Virus record (IMG/VR): IMGVR_UViG_3300036832_001498
Coordinates: 1-64,000 of that record
Length of the DNA stretch: 64,000 bases
Source: a virus
Strand: one strand, 5' to 3'
The first letter of the stretch is position 1. The number at the start of each line of letters is the position of its first letter. The notes beneath the pieces are model-generated. The model ran no database searches and was not told the origin of the DNA. It was given only the letters and a program-made list of their open reading frames with translations. This document shows positions 41,801-47,100 of this stretch, in pieces. Position numbers and translations under genes: made by a program.

Positions 41801-42808
41801 CAGGGCAGCGAGCAGAGCGGAGCAGACTGGTACACCAAAGCCATCTCCGACATGCAGTCAGAGTTCGCTAAGAACGGTCACCCCGAGCTTGATCCCAAGA
41901 AAGGCGATCCCACCAAGCAGACGTTGTTCAAGGCCATGCTGGCGGGCGCGAGTCTGGGTAATAAAGAGCTGCAGACGGTGCGCAACGGCGATGGCATCTG
42001 GAGTGAGTACAAGCGCACCGGCAAGGTGCCGATTGTGAATCCTGAAACCGGCAAGGGTTGGCCCAACGGGCAATTCAATGCCTACATGCATGGCTTTCGT
42101 GCACTGCAGCAACTGATCGACGAGAAGGGCGAGAAGGGCGCAGCGGATTTCCTGATGTCGCAGCATCCCATCAGCGAGCTGCGCCAGTACCGCGACTCGG
42201 TGCCGGGAAAAGCTGGCGATCAGCGGTATGGCGGGCTCATCCTCGGCGACAAGATGGGACCATTCTTCCTCAATATGAACGGCATTCGCTCTGAGCTGAC
42301 AGCAGATATGTGGGAGGCTCGTCACTGGAACCGGATCATGGGCACGCTGCAGGATCCCAATTCAGAGACCGGTTTGGTGGACGCGCCGCGCAACGAAACC
42401 GAACGCCGGGCGATGAAGCAGGCCAAAGAAGTTCTTGCTGGGAAACTAGGTCTTGATACAGCATCCACTCAGGCGGTAAATTGGATCTATGAACAGGCTC
42501 TCTACAACGCACACGGCATCACCCGAACAGTCTCCGACTACGGAGAAGCAGCTCGGGCCCACTTCGCAAGCCGAAATGCAGGCCACGGTGAGGAAGCTCC
42601 AGCGGCAAGGCCGCATGCCATCCCTGCGCGAGTGGCTCCGGGCCGTCGAGGAGACGAGCGCCGTGATAAGGCCAAAAGTGCTCGCGGCCCGTCGACGGCA
42701 AGCTCGCTGATTCCTTCTTTCCTGCGGCGCAAGCAACTCGAATCGATTACTCCCCCACCCGCAGCTCCCGGCGCGATCCCAAAATTTCTGCAACAACGCA
42801 ACGTCTAG
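35849..42808 (+). CDS. Giant polyvalent (LPD-type) virion protein
   Basis: 2319 residues. N-terminal 300: low-complexity with Gly/Ala-rich, possibly membrane-active segments (about 185-235). About 325-580: helical domain. About 595-720: Pro-rich linker. About 860-1420: the large-polyvalent-protein module: LGLDEFAGKPKVTKQEFLDA, HEIQSDLHQEGRDEGYRL, GLTWDTGDTQNDRYNLAKQV and GFYDKMVPDFVKKYTKKWGG. About 1600-1650: SHEAHIHGG, a possible metal site. About 1880-1910: DSDLSVMDGMHRLADAI, like a ParB-type fold. C-terminus: two IPxFL repeats. Polyvalent proteins are thought to enter the host with phage DNA and counter defences or modify the cell (established for the class, inferred here). Confidence 0.78.
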   Translation: MALSGDNSGNPQPVVTPDLTAPPDLTQPGKGPEFAAKNADPNRIDVVMPPSPDNPKGLKGSVPKENLPAALQRGFKVGVQAVSPEGKWGVLPADKDSVAEAKKRGFHFGPAASLGGIRPPQPPAMQEAPSGVLGLMAEPWQQHSELSREEAQRHANLAYGPDAAPGVLGAPSRIFHAIASPIQEAEAAASGVVGGLTSDPKALAAVAAGAVNPAIPAAYFGTQGAAGLLGLGDRPSSVKQAILHPTPENVQQALFDASMAFGAAGEGVRGFKPIEATPGVPGSPVNRPPAPAEGAAMPLLRAAKRGAIDPLLQGVRGIYDPAALTPTEAATKAFRPRNSKANWQAEIQSSLPHMRRAADDLGIDPENMTMEEGIQATQKAAVDKWMEYKRNFLGPNADVVVDASPVAAAIRDKITDRMREQNPELAAKIEAVAKTYDGRSLTMAQLQQRVSELNNEMRATEAKFVGDKRAAKLSPKNAYKFAERDTMRGIMDDRMNQLSGPGAAQMRKDYGALRSVEDVMQRRINVVDRAAREPLAAMMAKIYAAGHIVTGLATANPWSVLKGATALAAERRMRLQQDPDYLTQLAFKNTKPSTPMEPEPPPQGQLPFGPSTLWDINQTPAPEPIQPPLALPPGQYEQPPSPLGPIFRSRQPQLGKGAEPPVIPPSRQLGPARPHQLGPVPEPPVNPLFPRLGRRQGVAEAPGGPQGAAPASLQNVPIGTLPKDLKSMPLGEPTTVGGRATVETAKADNMFWEQAKQALGPKATFSEISSKALQLKADALRERGPSPSGRPQPFETTTGAMQTIENDPNLPVHPGRKPPQGTIENIPPFSGTGDLEARPLAIGPPGPESPQMDLGFGLPRRAGQFFSKAEQIAEAKLPKSGTGDSFLATLRNNGVKAEEISDLGLDEFAGKPKVTKQEFLDAVQSRRPELSQTVLAGDDARFEKYATPGGENYREILTHFPQSDAAAAAESFKQEADAREREMNDEIDRHNNASAEDQAQWPDDYFEKEREALRNLRAQQRAAEAEARTTDYRGGHFTNEQPNTMMHRRESDFVTTDRMPVTQVHEIQSDLHQEGRDEGYRLKPIRQLPEGYTTKHMSGGGYVILDQRGRPAMVAGDEAWFPGAQSPEDAIDGFLGKFNQTHSTGGPPNAPFKKSHWELNMKDAIRQAVEDGKGGLTWDTGDTQNDRYNLAKQVSRVEYDPSDSTLTAYDHSGNRVIHETAEPDELHRYIGDELAERLQKKIDNYYPVNEDDYYIEPDPDEEDTYRVMRDGEAIDEGLTRKEAERSRQSYIDEDYNNQELPALRGLNDLTVGGEGMKGFYDKMVPDFVKKYTKKWGGKVDTAELPTGESTKEHVYVGPELTKEQVEQKFKDAGRNGPQEWKKTPYGGGSWAWFQDGQQISGAFPEESERNLAARTISVPKAQSDWHRVFIAMDHGIPFKEEMANHPELAEDIGGKIQTNETPVTTTVHRLTFTPEMARAIREEGQPLYSREPGEKATAPRSRTVGSVIKTLRDVESSVDPGDETTAAHIKVNDAGQDFLSSGSKWLGINWKGSDAPSRVALLRQFADSVEKTRPTTGGPEAAAKLRQLADQIEQVHAANYDPNAGHAGVPIVHDPSTVSHEAHIHGGQRTFDPEGDVENFTNVEKTLAHPAVEVARPTLEAAYGGEMRPAHMVAELQAHILDGSHEELGLSKEQAVDFIKHSLDVLAEHHGPEVMANPPRLSQRYLQAMRDYVGEENYAGESAEPAEPQTTQEETQAAYPGGAGGGPAENVGAGQPAQEGAGHAGGEAGVGQEVIPRFLRQRGNQIAFQDLSPEHQDGVHEYVEDTEPDWKPENQKFVKQTVQLSDLTKAKNRPLPSLDDVDKSMAGKSMTKGPLLLDSDLSVMDGMHRLADAIKSGKDSVDAYVRQPESPDDLKFVQLRKKPAPVKPTGPGGRTLVEDVGRTLQKYSRENVGKPLKLTADNVPQAVERYVKAALPEAKYQLVSQGSEQSGADWYTKAISDMQSEFAKNGHPELDPKKGDPTKQTLFKAMLAGASLGNKELQTVRNGDGIWSEYKRTGKVPIVNPETGKGWPNGQFNAYMHGFRALQQLIDEKGEKGAADFLMSQHPISELRQYRDSVPGKAGDQRYGGLILGDKMGPFFLNMNGIRSELTADMWEARHWNRIMGTLQDPNSETGLVDAPRNETERRAMKQAKEVLAGKLGLDTASTQAVNWIYEQALYNAHGITRTVSDYGEAARAHFASRNAGHGEEAPAARPHAIPARVAPGRRGDERRDKAKSARGPSTASSLIPSFLRRKQLESITPPPAAPGAIPKFLQQRNV
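41061..41231 (+). CDS. Nested alternate-frame gene inside the polyvalent gene
   Basis: 56 residues in another frame, ATG 41061 with AGGAG at 41047-41051. The sequence (MPVNPLNPLNRKPPKKKLKL, then HTPEELVAAQQKMLGLASLP and a Lys-rich end) has the composition of a real small basic helical protein. In the same stretch the big frame is low-complexity (AEPAEPQTTQEETQAA, GAGGGPAENVGAGQ), as expected where one frame is under selection for the other. Too short for ordinary ORF cut-offs. Confidence 0.55.
   Translation: MPVNPLNPLNRKPPKKKLKLHTPEELVAAQQKMLGLASLPKKERDTQVEKLVSGKK
42489..42710 (+). CDS. Second nested alternate-frame gene near the 3' end of the polyvalent gene
   Basis: 73 residues; the last 44 (MQATVRKLQRQGRMPSLREW, then LRAVEETSAVIRPKVLAARR) look like a genuine helical protein, so the true start may be ATG 42576. 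No good Shine-Dalgarno. The big frame here becomes Ala/Arg/Pro-rich (EEAPAARPHAIPARVAPGRR). Likely overprinting; less certain than the 41061 case. Confidence 0.42.
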   Translation: MNRLSTTHTASPEQSPTTEKQLGPTSQAEMQATVRKLQRQGRMPSLREWLRAVEETSAVIRPKVLAARRRQAR

Positions 42809-42817
42809 GAGGTTTCT

Positions 42818-43060
42818 ATGGGTGCAGGCATGCCCGCCGCCAAACAATTTCCGCCGCCCAGTGGAGTCGGAGCCAGTCAGGGCTCGAATGTGGTCACACC
42901 GGCGCAGCCTGCGCAGCCTGCATCAGCTGCGCCCAATCCCCTGTTTCGACCACAGCAGACCGTGCCCGGCTTGGGAGCCGTGCCCGTGCCCGCGAATCCC
43001 TATGCAGATTTGCTGAAGGCGCGAGGCTCTATGCGCTCTCGGACGGGGACTTCTTACTAG
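42818..43060 (+). CDS. Pro/Ala-rich small virion-module protein
   Basis: 80 residues, AGGAGG before the ATG. Low-complexity (TPAQPAQPASAAPNPLFRPQ) with NPYADLLKARG near the end. Last gene of the rightward virion run; its 3' end overlaps the converging winged-helix gene by 32 nt. Confidence 0.55.
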   Translation: MGAGMPAAKQFPPPSGVGASQGSNVVTPAQPAQPASAAPNPLFRPQQTVPGLGAVPVPANPYADLLKARGSMRSRTGTSY

Positions 43061-43517
43061 ATTTTTTCTTCTTGCTTTTGCTGGGCTCGAAGGGATCGAT
43101 GTAGACCGAGCGCACCGGCAGCAGGCTCACCACATCTGTGCCCTCGTTGTAGACGAAAACTTTGGGATTGTTTCGACAGGTGATCTTGACGTTGCGCACA
43201 TGGCGCTCGGGCAGGCCCAGTGCAGCCCCGCCGGTTTTCAGATCGCTGAGCAATTCTTCGAGAGCCGCTTCCCTGTTCTTGGCGAAGAACAGCAGGTAAG
43301 TCTTCATCGCTTCGGCGATTCCCATTCCCTCAAATGTCTTGCCGTGCAGCCGCAGGATTTCGCCCTTGCCGGTCGACGGCACTGGCTGATTCAAAATGAG
43401 CAAAAAATCTTCCAGTTCTTTCACCTTGGCTCGATAGCTCATCAATCGTTTCTCCACTTCTTGAATGGTCTGTTGTTTGATGTCGACATCAGCGTCGAAG
43501 GCCAGAGTGGTTTCCAT
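43029..43517 (-). CDS. Coiled coil plus winged-helix (HARE-HTH-like) protein
   Basis: 162 residues from ATG 43517 (AGGA about 10 nt upstream). Residues 10-45 form a coiled coil (QQTIQEVEKRLMSYRAKVKE). About 62-135 read GMGIAEAMKTYLLFFAKNRE, then LEELLSDLKTGGAALG and NPKVFVYNEGTDVVSLL, the arrangement of HARE-HTH/winged-helix domains. Lys/Ser-rich tail. Convergent to the virion genes and next to the lysogeny region; probably a DNA-binding regulator or genome-associated protein. Confidence 0.65.
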   Translation of the reverse strand: METTLAFDADVDIKQQTIQEVEKRLMSYRAKVKELEDFLLILNQPVPSTGKGEILRLHGKTFEGMGIAEAMKTYLLFFAKNREAALEELLSDLKTGGAALGLPERHVRNVKITCRNNPKVFVYNEGTDVVSLLPVRSVYIDPFEPSKSKKKKSSKKSPSESA

Positions 43518-43604
43518 AGGTTTGGGATCCTTGTTCCTGCAGCGAAACAAGCCTAGCCTAAGCCAGCAGCGGCTTGCAGGTCAAATGAAATTCCCTTCAG
43601 GGAA

Positions 43605-43654
43605 GTGTCTGGGGTGGAACTTAGGGAAAATCCTTAGGGGTGTTGGTGTAGAAT
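43605..43654 (+). promoter_or_regulatory. Promoter region with a repeated GTGTCTGGGGTG element
   Basis: GTGTCTGGGGTG at 43605-43616 followed by AGGGAAAATCCTTAG recurs, with small changes, at 53535-53565. A -10-like TAGAAT at 43649-43654 lies 7 nt before the ATG of the next gene, which lacks a Shine-Dalgarno, so a leaderless transcript is possible. No good -35. Confidence 0.38.
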
Positions 43655-43661
43655 TCCCGCC

Positions 43662-43871
43662 ATGCCCACTCAGGCGATTGAACTCACTCCGGATCGGATC
43701 AAGCTCTGCCGCGAGGCCACCGACCAGGTGCTGGCTGCCTTCGCAGCGTCCCGGCTCACGGATCATGAGATCATGCTGACGCTCTCCATGATGCTGCGCT
43801 ACTACGAGGACAAGACCGGTACGCAGATCACCGGCATGGTCGGAGTACCCAAGGGAGCGGTGGGGGCCTAA
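43662..43871 (+). CDS. Small helical protein upstream of the GH71/99-like enzyme
   Basis: 69 residues, helical (IKLCREATDQVLAAFAASRL, then LSMMLRYYEDKTG). The stop overlaps the next ATG. No recognised family. The start may be leaderless (see upstream promoter). Confidence 0.55.
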   Translation: MPTQAIELTPDRIKLCREATDQVLAAFAASRLTDHEIMLTLSMMLRYYEDKTGTQITGMVGVPKGAVGA

Positions 43872-44677
43872 TGAAAAGCTTCGTGCACTGGCTGGGCTGG
43901 CACGGCACGCAGGGTCACGTGCCTTTGATCTACGTCGGATCCGACGGCGTCGCCCAGCCTTACATCTCATCTTCCATCGCGATCTGCGACGACCAGTGCA
44001 AGCGCATGCTGGAGCGTGAGATCGATGGCGTGAACGTCGACTACTACGGCCCCAAATCCGCGAGCGCTCTGGCGTACCTCAGAATGCTGTACGCGTGCGA
44101 GCGGGCAGGCCTGAGCTACTCGGTGTGCATCGATCAGGGCGCGGTCAAAAACGCCAGCGACAAAACGCAGGCCTACATCGATGTGATCAACTTCGTGGTC
44201 GATGCGTTCTGTGTTTCGCCTGCCTACGAGCGCACCGGCGATGGCAGGCCGATGATGAATTTTTTCAACGAGCCTCCGAACGTCGACTGGGGCAAGGTGC
44301 GGGCAGGAATCCCCAACGGTGATCAGATCGCATTTCTGTTTCAGGGCGGCGTGGGTTTCACGCACGCCGAATCGGATGGCGGGTACGGCTGGGTCAACCC
44401 CACTTCCAATCCCGGTGACATCAACATTCCGGCGCTCGACACCTTCGTGAACGCGGCGAAGCAGAACCCGAACAAGATCGCGTGGTATCCGATTTATCCC
44501 GGCTTCGATGATTCCATCGCGGGCTGGTCGAAGCATCGCTTCATGGCGCGGCAGCTCGACCGCACCCTGAAACAGACGCGAGCCAAGGTGCCGCTGGATG
44601 CCGAGTACGAGCTGGTTGTGACGTGGAACGATCACGAAGAAGGAACCGCAATTGAGACTGGAGTGTGCACGCTCTGA
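43871..44677 (+). CDS. GH71/GH99-like glycosidase
   Basis: 268 residues, no signal peptide. GWHGTQGHVPLIYVGSD at the start, IDGVNVDYYGPKS near 51-63, WYPIYPGFDDS near 206-216 and VVTWNDHEEGTAIETG near 249-264 follow the core of GH71/GH99-like barrels, where the last motif is usually WNEWHEGTxIEP. The catalytic-region WNE is WND here. It is the last rightward gene before the lysogeny region, so an exolysin, depolymerase or conversion function is possible. Confidence 0.62.
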   Translation: MKSFVHWLGWHGTQGHVPLIYVGSDGVAQPYISSSIAICDDQCKRMLEREIDGVNVDYYGPKSASALAYLRMLYACERAGLSYSVCIDQGAVKNASDKTQAYIDVINFVVDAFCVSPAYERTGDGRPMMNFFNEPPNVDWGKVRAGIPNGDQIAFLFQGGVGFTHAESDGGYGWVNPTSNPGDINIPALDTFVNAAKQNPNKIAWYPIYPGFDDSIAGWSKHRFMARQLDRTLKQTRAKVPLDAEYELVVTWNDHEEGTAIETGVCTL

Positions 44678-44735
44678 GTGCTAGAATTGAGCCGCATCAG
44701 TAGGTGAGTCGCGAGGCTCATTTGCTGTGCTCCTT

Positions 44736-44758
44736 GGCCCCGGCTGCTAACCGGGGCC
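44736..44758 (+). terminator. Hairpin between the glycosidase and repressor genes
   Basis: GGCCCCGG (44736-44743), 7-nt loop, CCGGGGCC (44751-44758), then GTAATTATTT. Strong stem, weak U-tract. It lies between convergent genes and probably ends the rightward transcript. Confidence 0.6.
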
Positions 44759-44762
44759 GTAA

Positions 44763-44966
44763 TTATTTGGGGAGCATCGAAGGCAGTTGGGGCAGCGCTC
44801 TCTCCAGCAGTTTCAACTCCAGCGCAGTTGGCTGAGCTTCTCCGCGCTCGATCAGCGACAGATGCGTGGCCGAGATTCCGCAGAGATGGGCCACGTCCAC
44901 TTGCCGCAGGCCTGCTGCAATCCTCCGCAATCGAAAACTCAAGCTGCGTGGAATTTCCTCTGGCAT
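44763..44966 (-). CDS. XRE-family HTH repressor (small)
   Basis: 67 residues, essentially a lone lambda-repressor-like HTH: LRRIAAGLRQVDVAHLCGIS and THLSLIERGEAQPTALELKL. The ATG lies 6 nt from a TAGAAT -10, so the mRNA is probably leaderless, as for lambda cI from PRM. Its promoter contains the 11-mer shared with 6502. Next to tRNA and integrase; the likely lysogeny regulator, although the lack of a dimerization domain is unusual. Confidence 0.78.
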   Translation of the reverse strand: MPEEIPRSLSFRLRRIAAGLRQVDVAHLCGISATHLSLIERGEAQPTALELKLLERALPQLPSMLPK

Positions 44967-44972
44967 GCGGAC

Positions 44973-44993
44973 ATTCTAAAACAACTGTTGCAA
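44973..44993 (-). promoter_or_regulatory. Repressor promoter with embedded operator candidate
   Basis: On the minus strand TAGAAT (44973-44978) is the -10; immediately upstream is GCAACAGTTGT (44991-44981), identical to 6502-6512. No good -35. A regulator bound here would contact its own promoter. Confidence 0.45.
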
Positions 44994-45025
44994 TCGGAAT
45001 CTCTCGTACTACGACGAATTACGAA

Positions 45026-45100
45026 TGGTGGCCGGGGGGAGAATTGAACTCCCCACGCCTGCCTTTTCAGGGCAGCGCTCTACCGATGAGCTACCCGGCC
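45026..45100 (-). tRNA. tRNA-Phe (GAA), CCA encoded; candidate attP
   Basis: Full cloverleaf on the minus strand: 7-bp acceptor GGCCGGG/CCCGGCC, D stem GCTC/GAGC, anticodon stem CTGCC/GGCAG with loop CTGAAAA (anticodon GAA), T arm GGGAG-TTCAATT-CTCCC, discriminator A and encoded CCA. The D loop is short. It lies 246 bp from the integrase start, the usual attachment-site arrangement. Confidence 0.92.
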
Positions 45101-45117
45101 ACAGGCGAAAAACCGGT

Positions 45118-45303
45118 CACACAACTATCACACGGCTGTGTAACCAGACTGACCTAACTGACCTAACTAACCACGTAGAATCTGCAACTTGCTGATTCCA
45201 CATGCCGCTAGGCAGATGGAGTTGTTCTCCGGCCCCTCTTTTAAATAGAGCGACTTGCAAAAGATTCTTCGAAGTTTGTTACACAACTATTACGCGAACT
45301 GTG
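45118..45303 (+). repeat. Direct repeats between tRNA and integrase (arm-site candidates)
   Basis: CACAACTATCACACGGCTGTG (45120-45140) is similar to CACAACTATTACGCGAACTGTG (45282-45303). In addition, CTGACCTAA is repeated in tandem at 45149-45157 and 45158-45166, followed by CTAACC. The gap has no ORF. Integrase arm-type sites or operators are plausible. Confidence 0.5.
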
Positions 45304-45310
45304 CTAGGAT
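45302..45310 (+). promoter_or_regulatory. Extended -10 promoter for the integrase
   Basis: TGCTAGGAT fits an extended -10 (TGn then TAGGAT) 36 bp before the integrase ATG. It immediately follows the second direct repeat, which would place a bound protein over the -35 region. Confidence 0.35.
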
Positions 45311-45346
45311 GTTCTCGGGTTGAAACACACCCAAGGAGCACAGCCA

Positions 45347-46921
45347 ATGAACACCACGATTGATCTCGCCGCTGAGCAGGCCGCGATGCGAGCCCGCCAG
45401 ATCCCAGCCAAGACTGTTCAACCAATCGCAGTTGAAGACTTCTCCACTGAAAATGAAGTCGCCGTCGCATGCGCTCACAAGTGGACCGAATTCCTGATCA
45501 AGCAAACTCCCGGGATCCGCCCCGAAGCGAAGGCCATTGTTCTTCGTCACGCGAAGACGTGCAAGCACCAAGACGGCAGCGAGGAATGCGAGTGCAGCAA
45601 GTGGATGTATGTGCGCGGCGAGCGCGAGCGGTTCCCTCTCTTTGTGAGAAACTGGGCAGCGGCCCGAGAGCGCGTGAAGGAATACTGCGACCGCCGCGAT
45701 GTCAAGATGGTGCGCGAGCTGCAACGCGCCGAGGAGTGGGACGCCGAGCACAGCTACCAACGCATGCTGCTCACCGATGGCATCCAACTGATGATCCAAG
45801 CCAAGCTGACCGCGAAGGACACCACTAGGAATCTGGGCCGCGACGTCGCCACCAGCAAGATCGCCACCATCTCGAAACACTTCTTTGCGTTTCTCGACCG
45901 TTACAACCGGAGCCGACCGAGCGCCGAGCCGATCCGCTATTTCGATCAGATCACCACCGGCCTCTTGCAGGATCAGTGGAGGCCGACGTGGCCAGCGCGG
46001 ACCTTCAACACGAAATTCAACTATCGCACCAACGTCATCCACATTTTCCACTACGCCATGGATCAGCACTGGATGCCCGACACGCGCAAGCTGGGTGGCG
46101 ATGGCAAGTGCCAGTGCGTGGCGTGCCGGATGCTCGCACTCACCGGCAAGGGCGACGTGCAGTCGAAGCTGCCCTTCAACATGCCCGACAAGGTCCACAC
46201 CAGCCCTGAGTGGCAGATGCGCTACATCCTCGATGCATGCAAGAAACTCAAATCGGATGTTCGCCCGCACCTCGGCCAGCGCCTCGCAGCTTTGATCGAG
46301 GTGGGCAGCTGGGGCGGCGCTCGCATCTCCGACACATCGCTGATGGCGCGAAGTGCGGTTGATCTGAACACGGGCTCGTGGACGTATCAGCCGCTGAAGA
46401 CGCGCAACACCAGCAAGAAGTGGGTCACCACGCAGCTGCCGCCTCACGTTTGCCAGCTGCTGCGCGAGCTGCCTGCCGCCGCTGACTCCGATCCCGATTA
46501 CTTCTTCTGGACCGGGAAATCGCTGGAGCAGAACGCCGCTGATCCGTGGCACGACGATCTCTCGCAGCTCTGGGCGCTGGTCGACAAGCGAGCGGGAATT
46601 CGTCAGCACAAAAACGACAAGGGGCAGATGGTCTGGGGGATTCGTGATCCCAAGCAGGGTGGCCGCTGGTCGAAGGTTTCGTTTCACAGTTTCCGGAACA
46701 CGTTCGCGGTTCGGTGCCGCATGAGTGGTATGAGCTTCGCCCGCATCGGGGAGCTGATCGGCGACACCGAGCAGACTGTGAAGGATCACTACGCGCACTA
46801 CACAGAAGGCGTCATGAATGCCACCACCGCCGATCTGCGGCAGACTTGGCCGACGCGGCAGCACGAGGAGCTGGTTCTCAGAGAATCAGCTTCCTCGGTG
46901 GGCCACGTCGCACAGGCTTAG
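45347..46921 (+). CDS. int: Tyrosine recombinase (phage integrase)
   Basis: 524 residues from ATG 45347 with AAGGAGCACAGC upstream. The N-terminus has a Cys/His cluster (KTCKHQDGSEECECSKWMYV) of the kind seen in acidobacterial integrases. The core-binding domain lies about 140-260. Catalytic residues: R326 (GGARISD), a Lys in KTRNTSKK, H447/R450 (HSFRNTF), and Y482 or Y485 in DHYAHY. Integrates the phage, probably at tRNA-Phe. Converges with the excisionase-like gene (44-nt overlap). Confidence 0.93.
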   Translation: MNTTIDLAAEQAAMRARQIPAKTVQPIAVEDFSTENEVAVACAHKWTEFLIKQTPGIRPEAKAIVLRHAKTCKHQDGSEECECSKWMYVRGERERFPLFVRNWAAARERVKEYCDRRDVKMVRELQRAEEWDAEHSYQRMLLTDGIQLMIQAKLTAKDTTRNLGRDVATSKIATISKHFFAFLDRYNRSRPSAEPIRYFDQITTGLLQDQWRPTWPARTFNTKFNYRTNVIHIFHYAMDQHWMPDTRKLGGDGKCQCVACRMLALTGKGDVQSKLPFNMPDKVHTSPEWQMRYILDACKKLKSDVRPHLGQRLAALIEVGSWGGARISDTSLMARSAVDLNTGSWTYQPLKTRNTSKKWVTTQLPPHVCQLLRELPAAADSDPDYFFWTGKSLEQNAADPWHDDLSQLWALVDKRAGIRQHKNDKGQMVWGIRDPKQGGRWSKVSFHSFRNTFAVRCRMSGMSFARIGELIGDTEQTVKDHYAHYTEGVMNATTADLRQTWPTRQHEELVLRESASSVGHVAQA

Positions 46922-47099
46922 GCGTGCTGTTGCGCATGCGCAACAGTGTTTGCTCGACCACGGAGTGAGGGACGAAGAATCTTCTGCCGTCCCTCACCGT
47001 GAGCGGGTGGTGTTTGAAGTGGCGCGATATCCGCTGACGGGTCCAGCTCAGCAGCGGCACCAGTTCTTTCGCGGTGTAGTACTTCTCAATCGCCGCCAT
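46878..47099 (-). CDS. Excisionase-like small HTH protein
   Basis: 73 residues from ATG 47099. YYTAKELVPLLSWTRQRISR and the following VRDGRRFFVPHSVVEQTLL fit the winged HTH (MerR/HTH_17) fold of recombination directionality factors. The 3' end overlaps int antisense. Role in excision inferred from fold and location. Last gene of the leftward operon. Confidence 0.65.
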   Translation of the reverse strand: MAAIEKYYTAKELVPLLSWTRQRISRHFKHHPLTVRDGRRFFVPHSVVEQTLLRMRNSTPKPVRRGPPRKLIL

Positions 47100-47100
47100 A

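Noticed and set aside
44632-44721. 29-codon minus-strand ORF preceded by AAGGAGCACAGC
   Set aside because: Good start element but low-quality peptide that overlaps the glycosidase antisense; listed only as a copy of the start-site element.
45290-46864. 524-codon antisense ORF on the minus strand opposite the integrase
   Set aside because: The + frame has a full set of tyrosine-recombinase motifs; antisense ORFs of this length are common in GC-rich genes and this one has no Shine-Dalgarno or motif.
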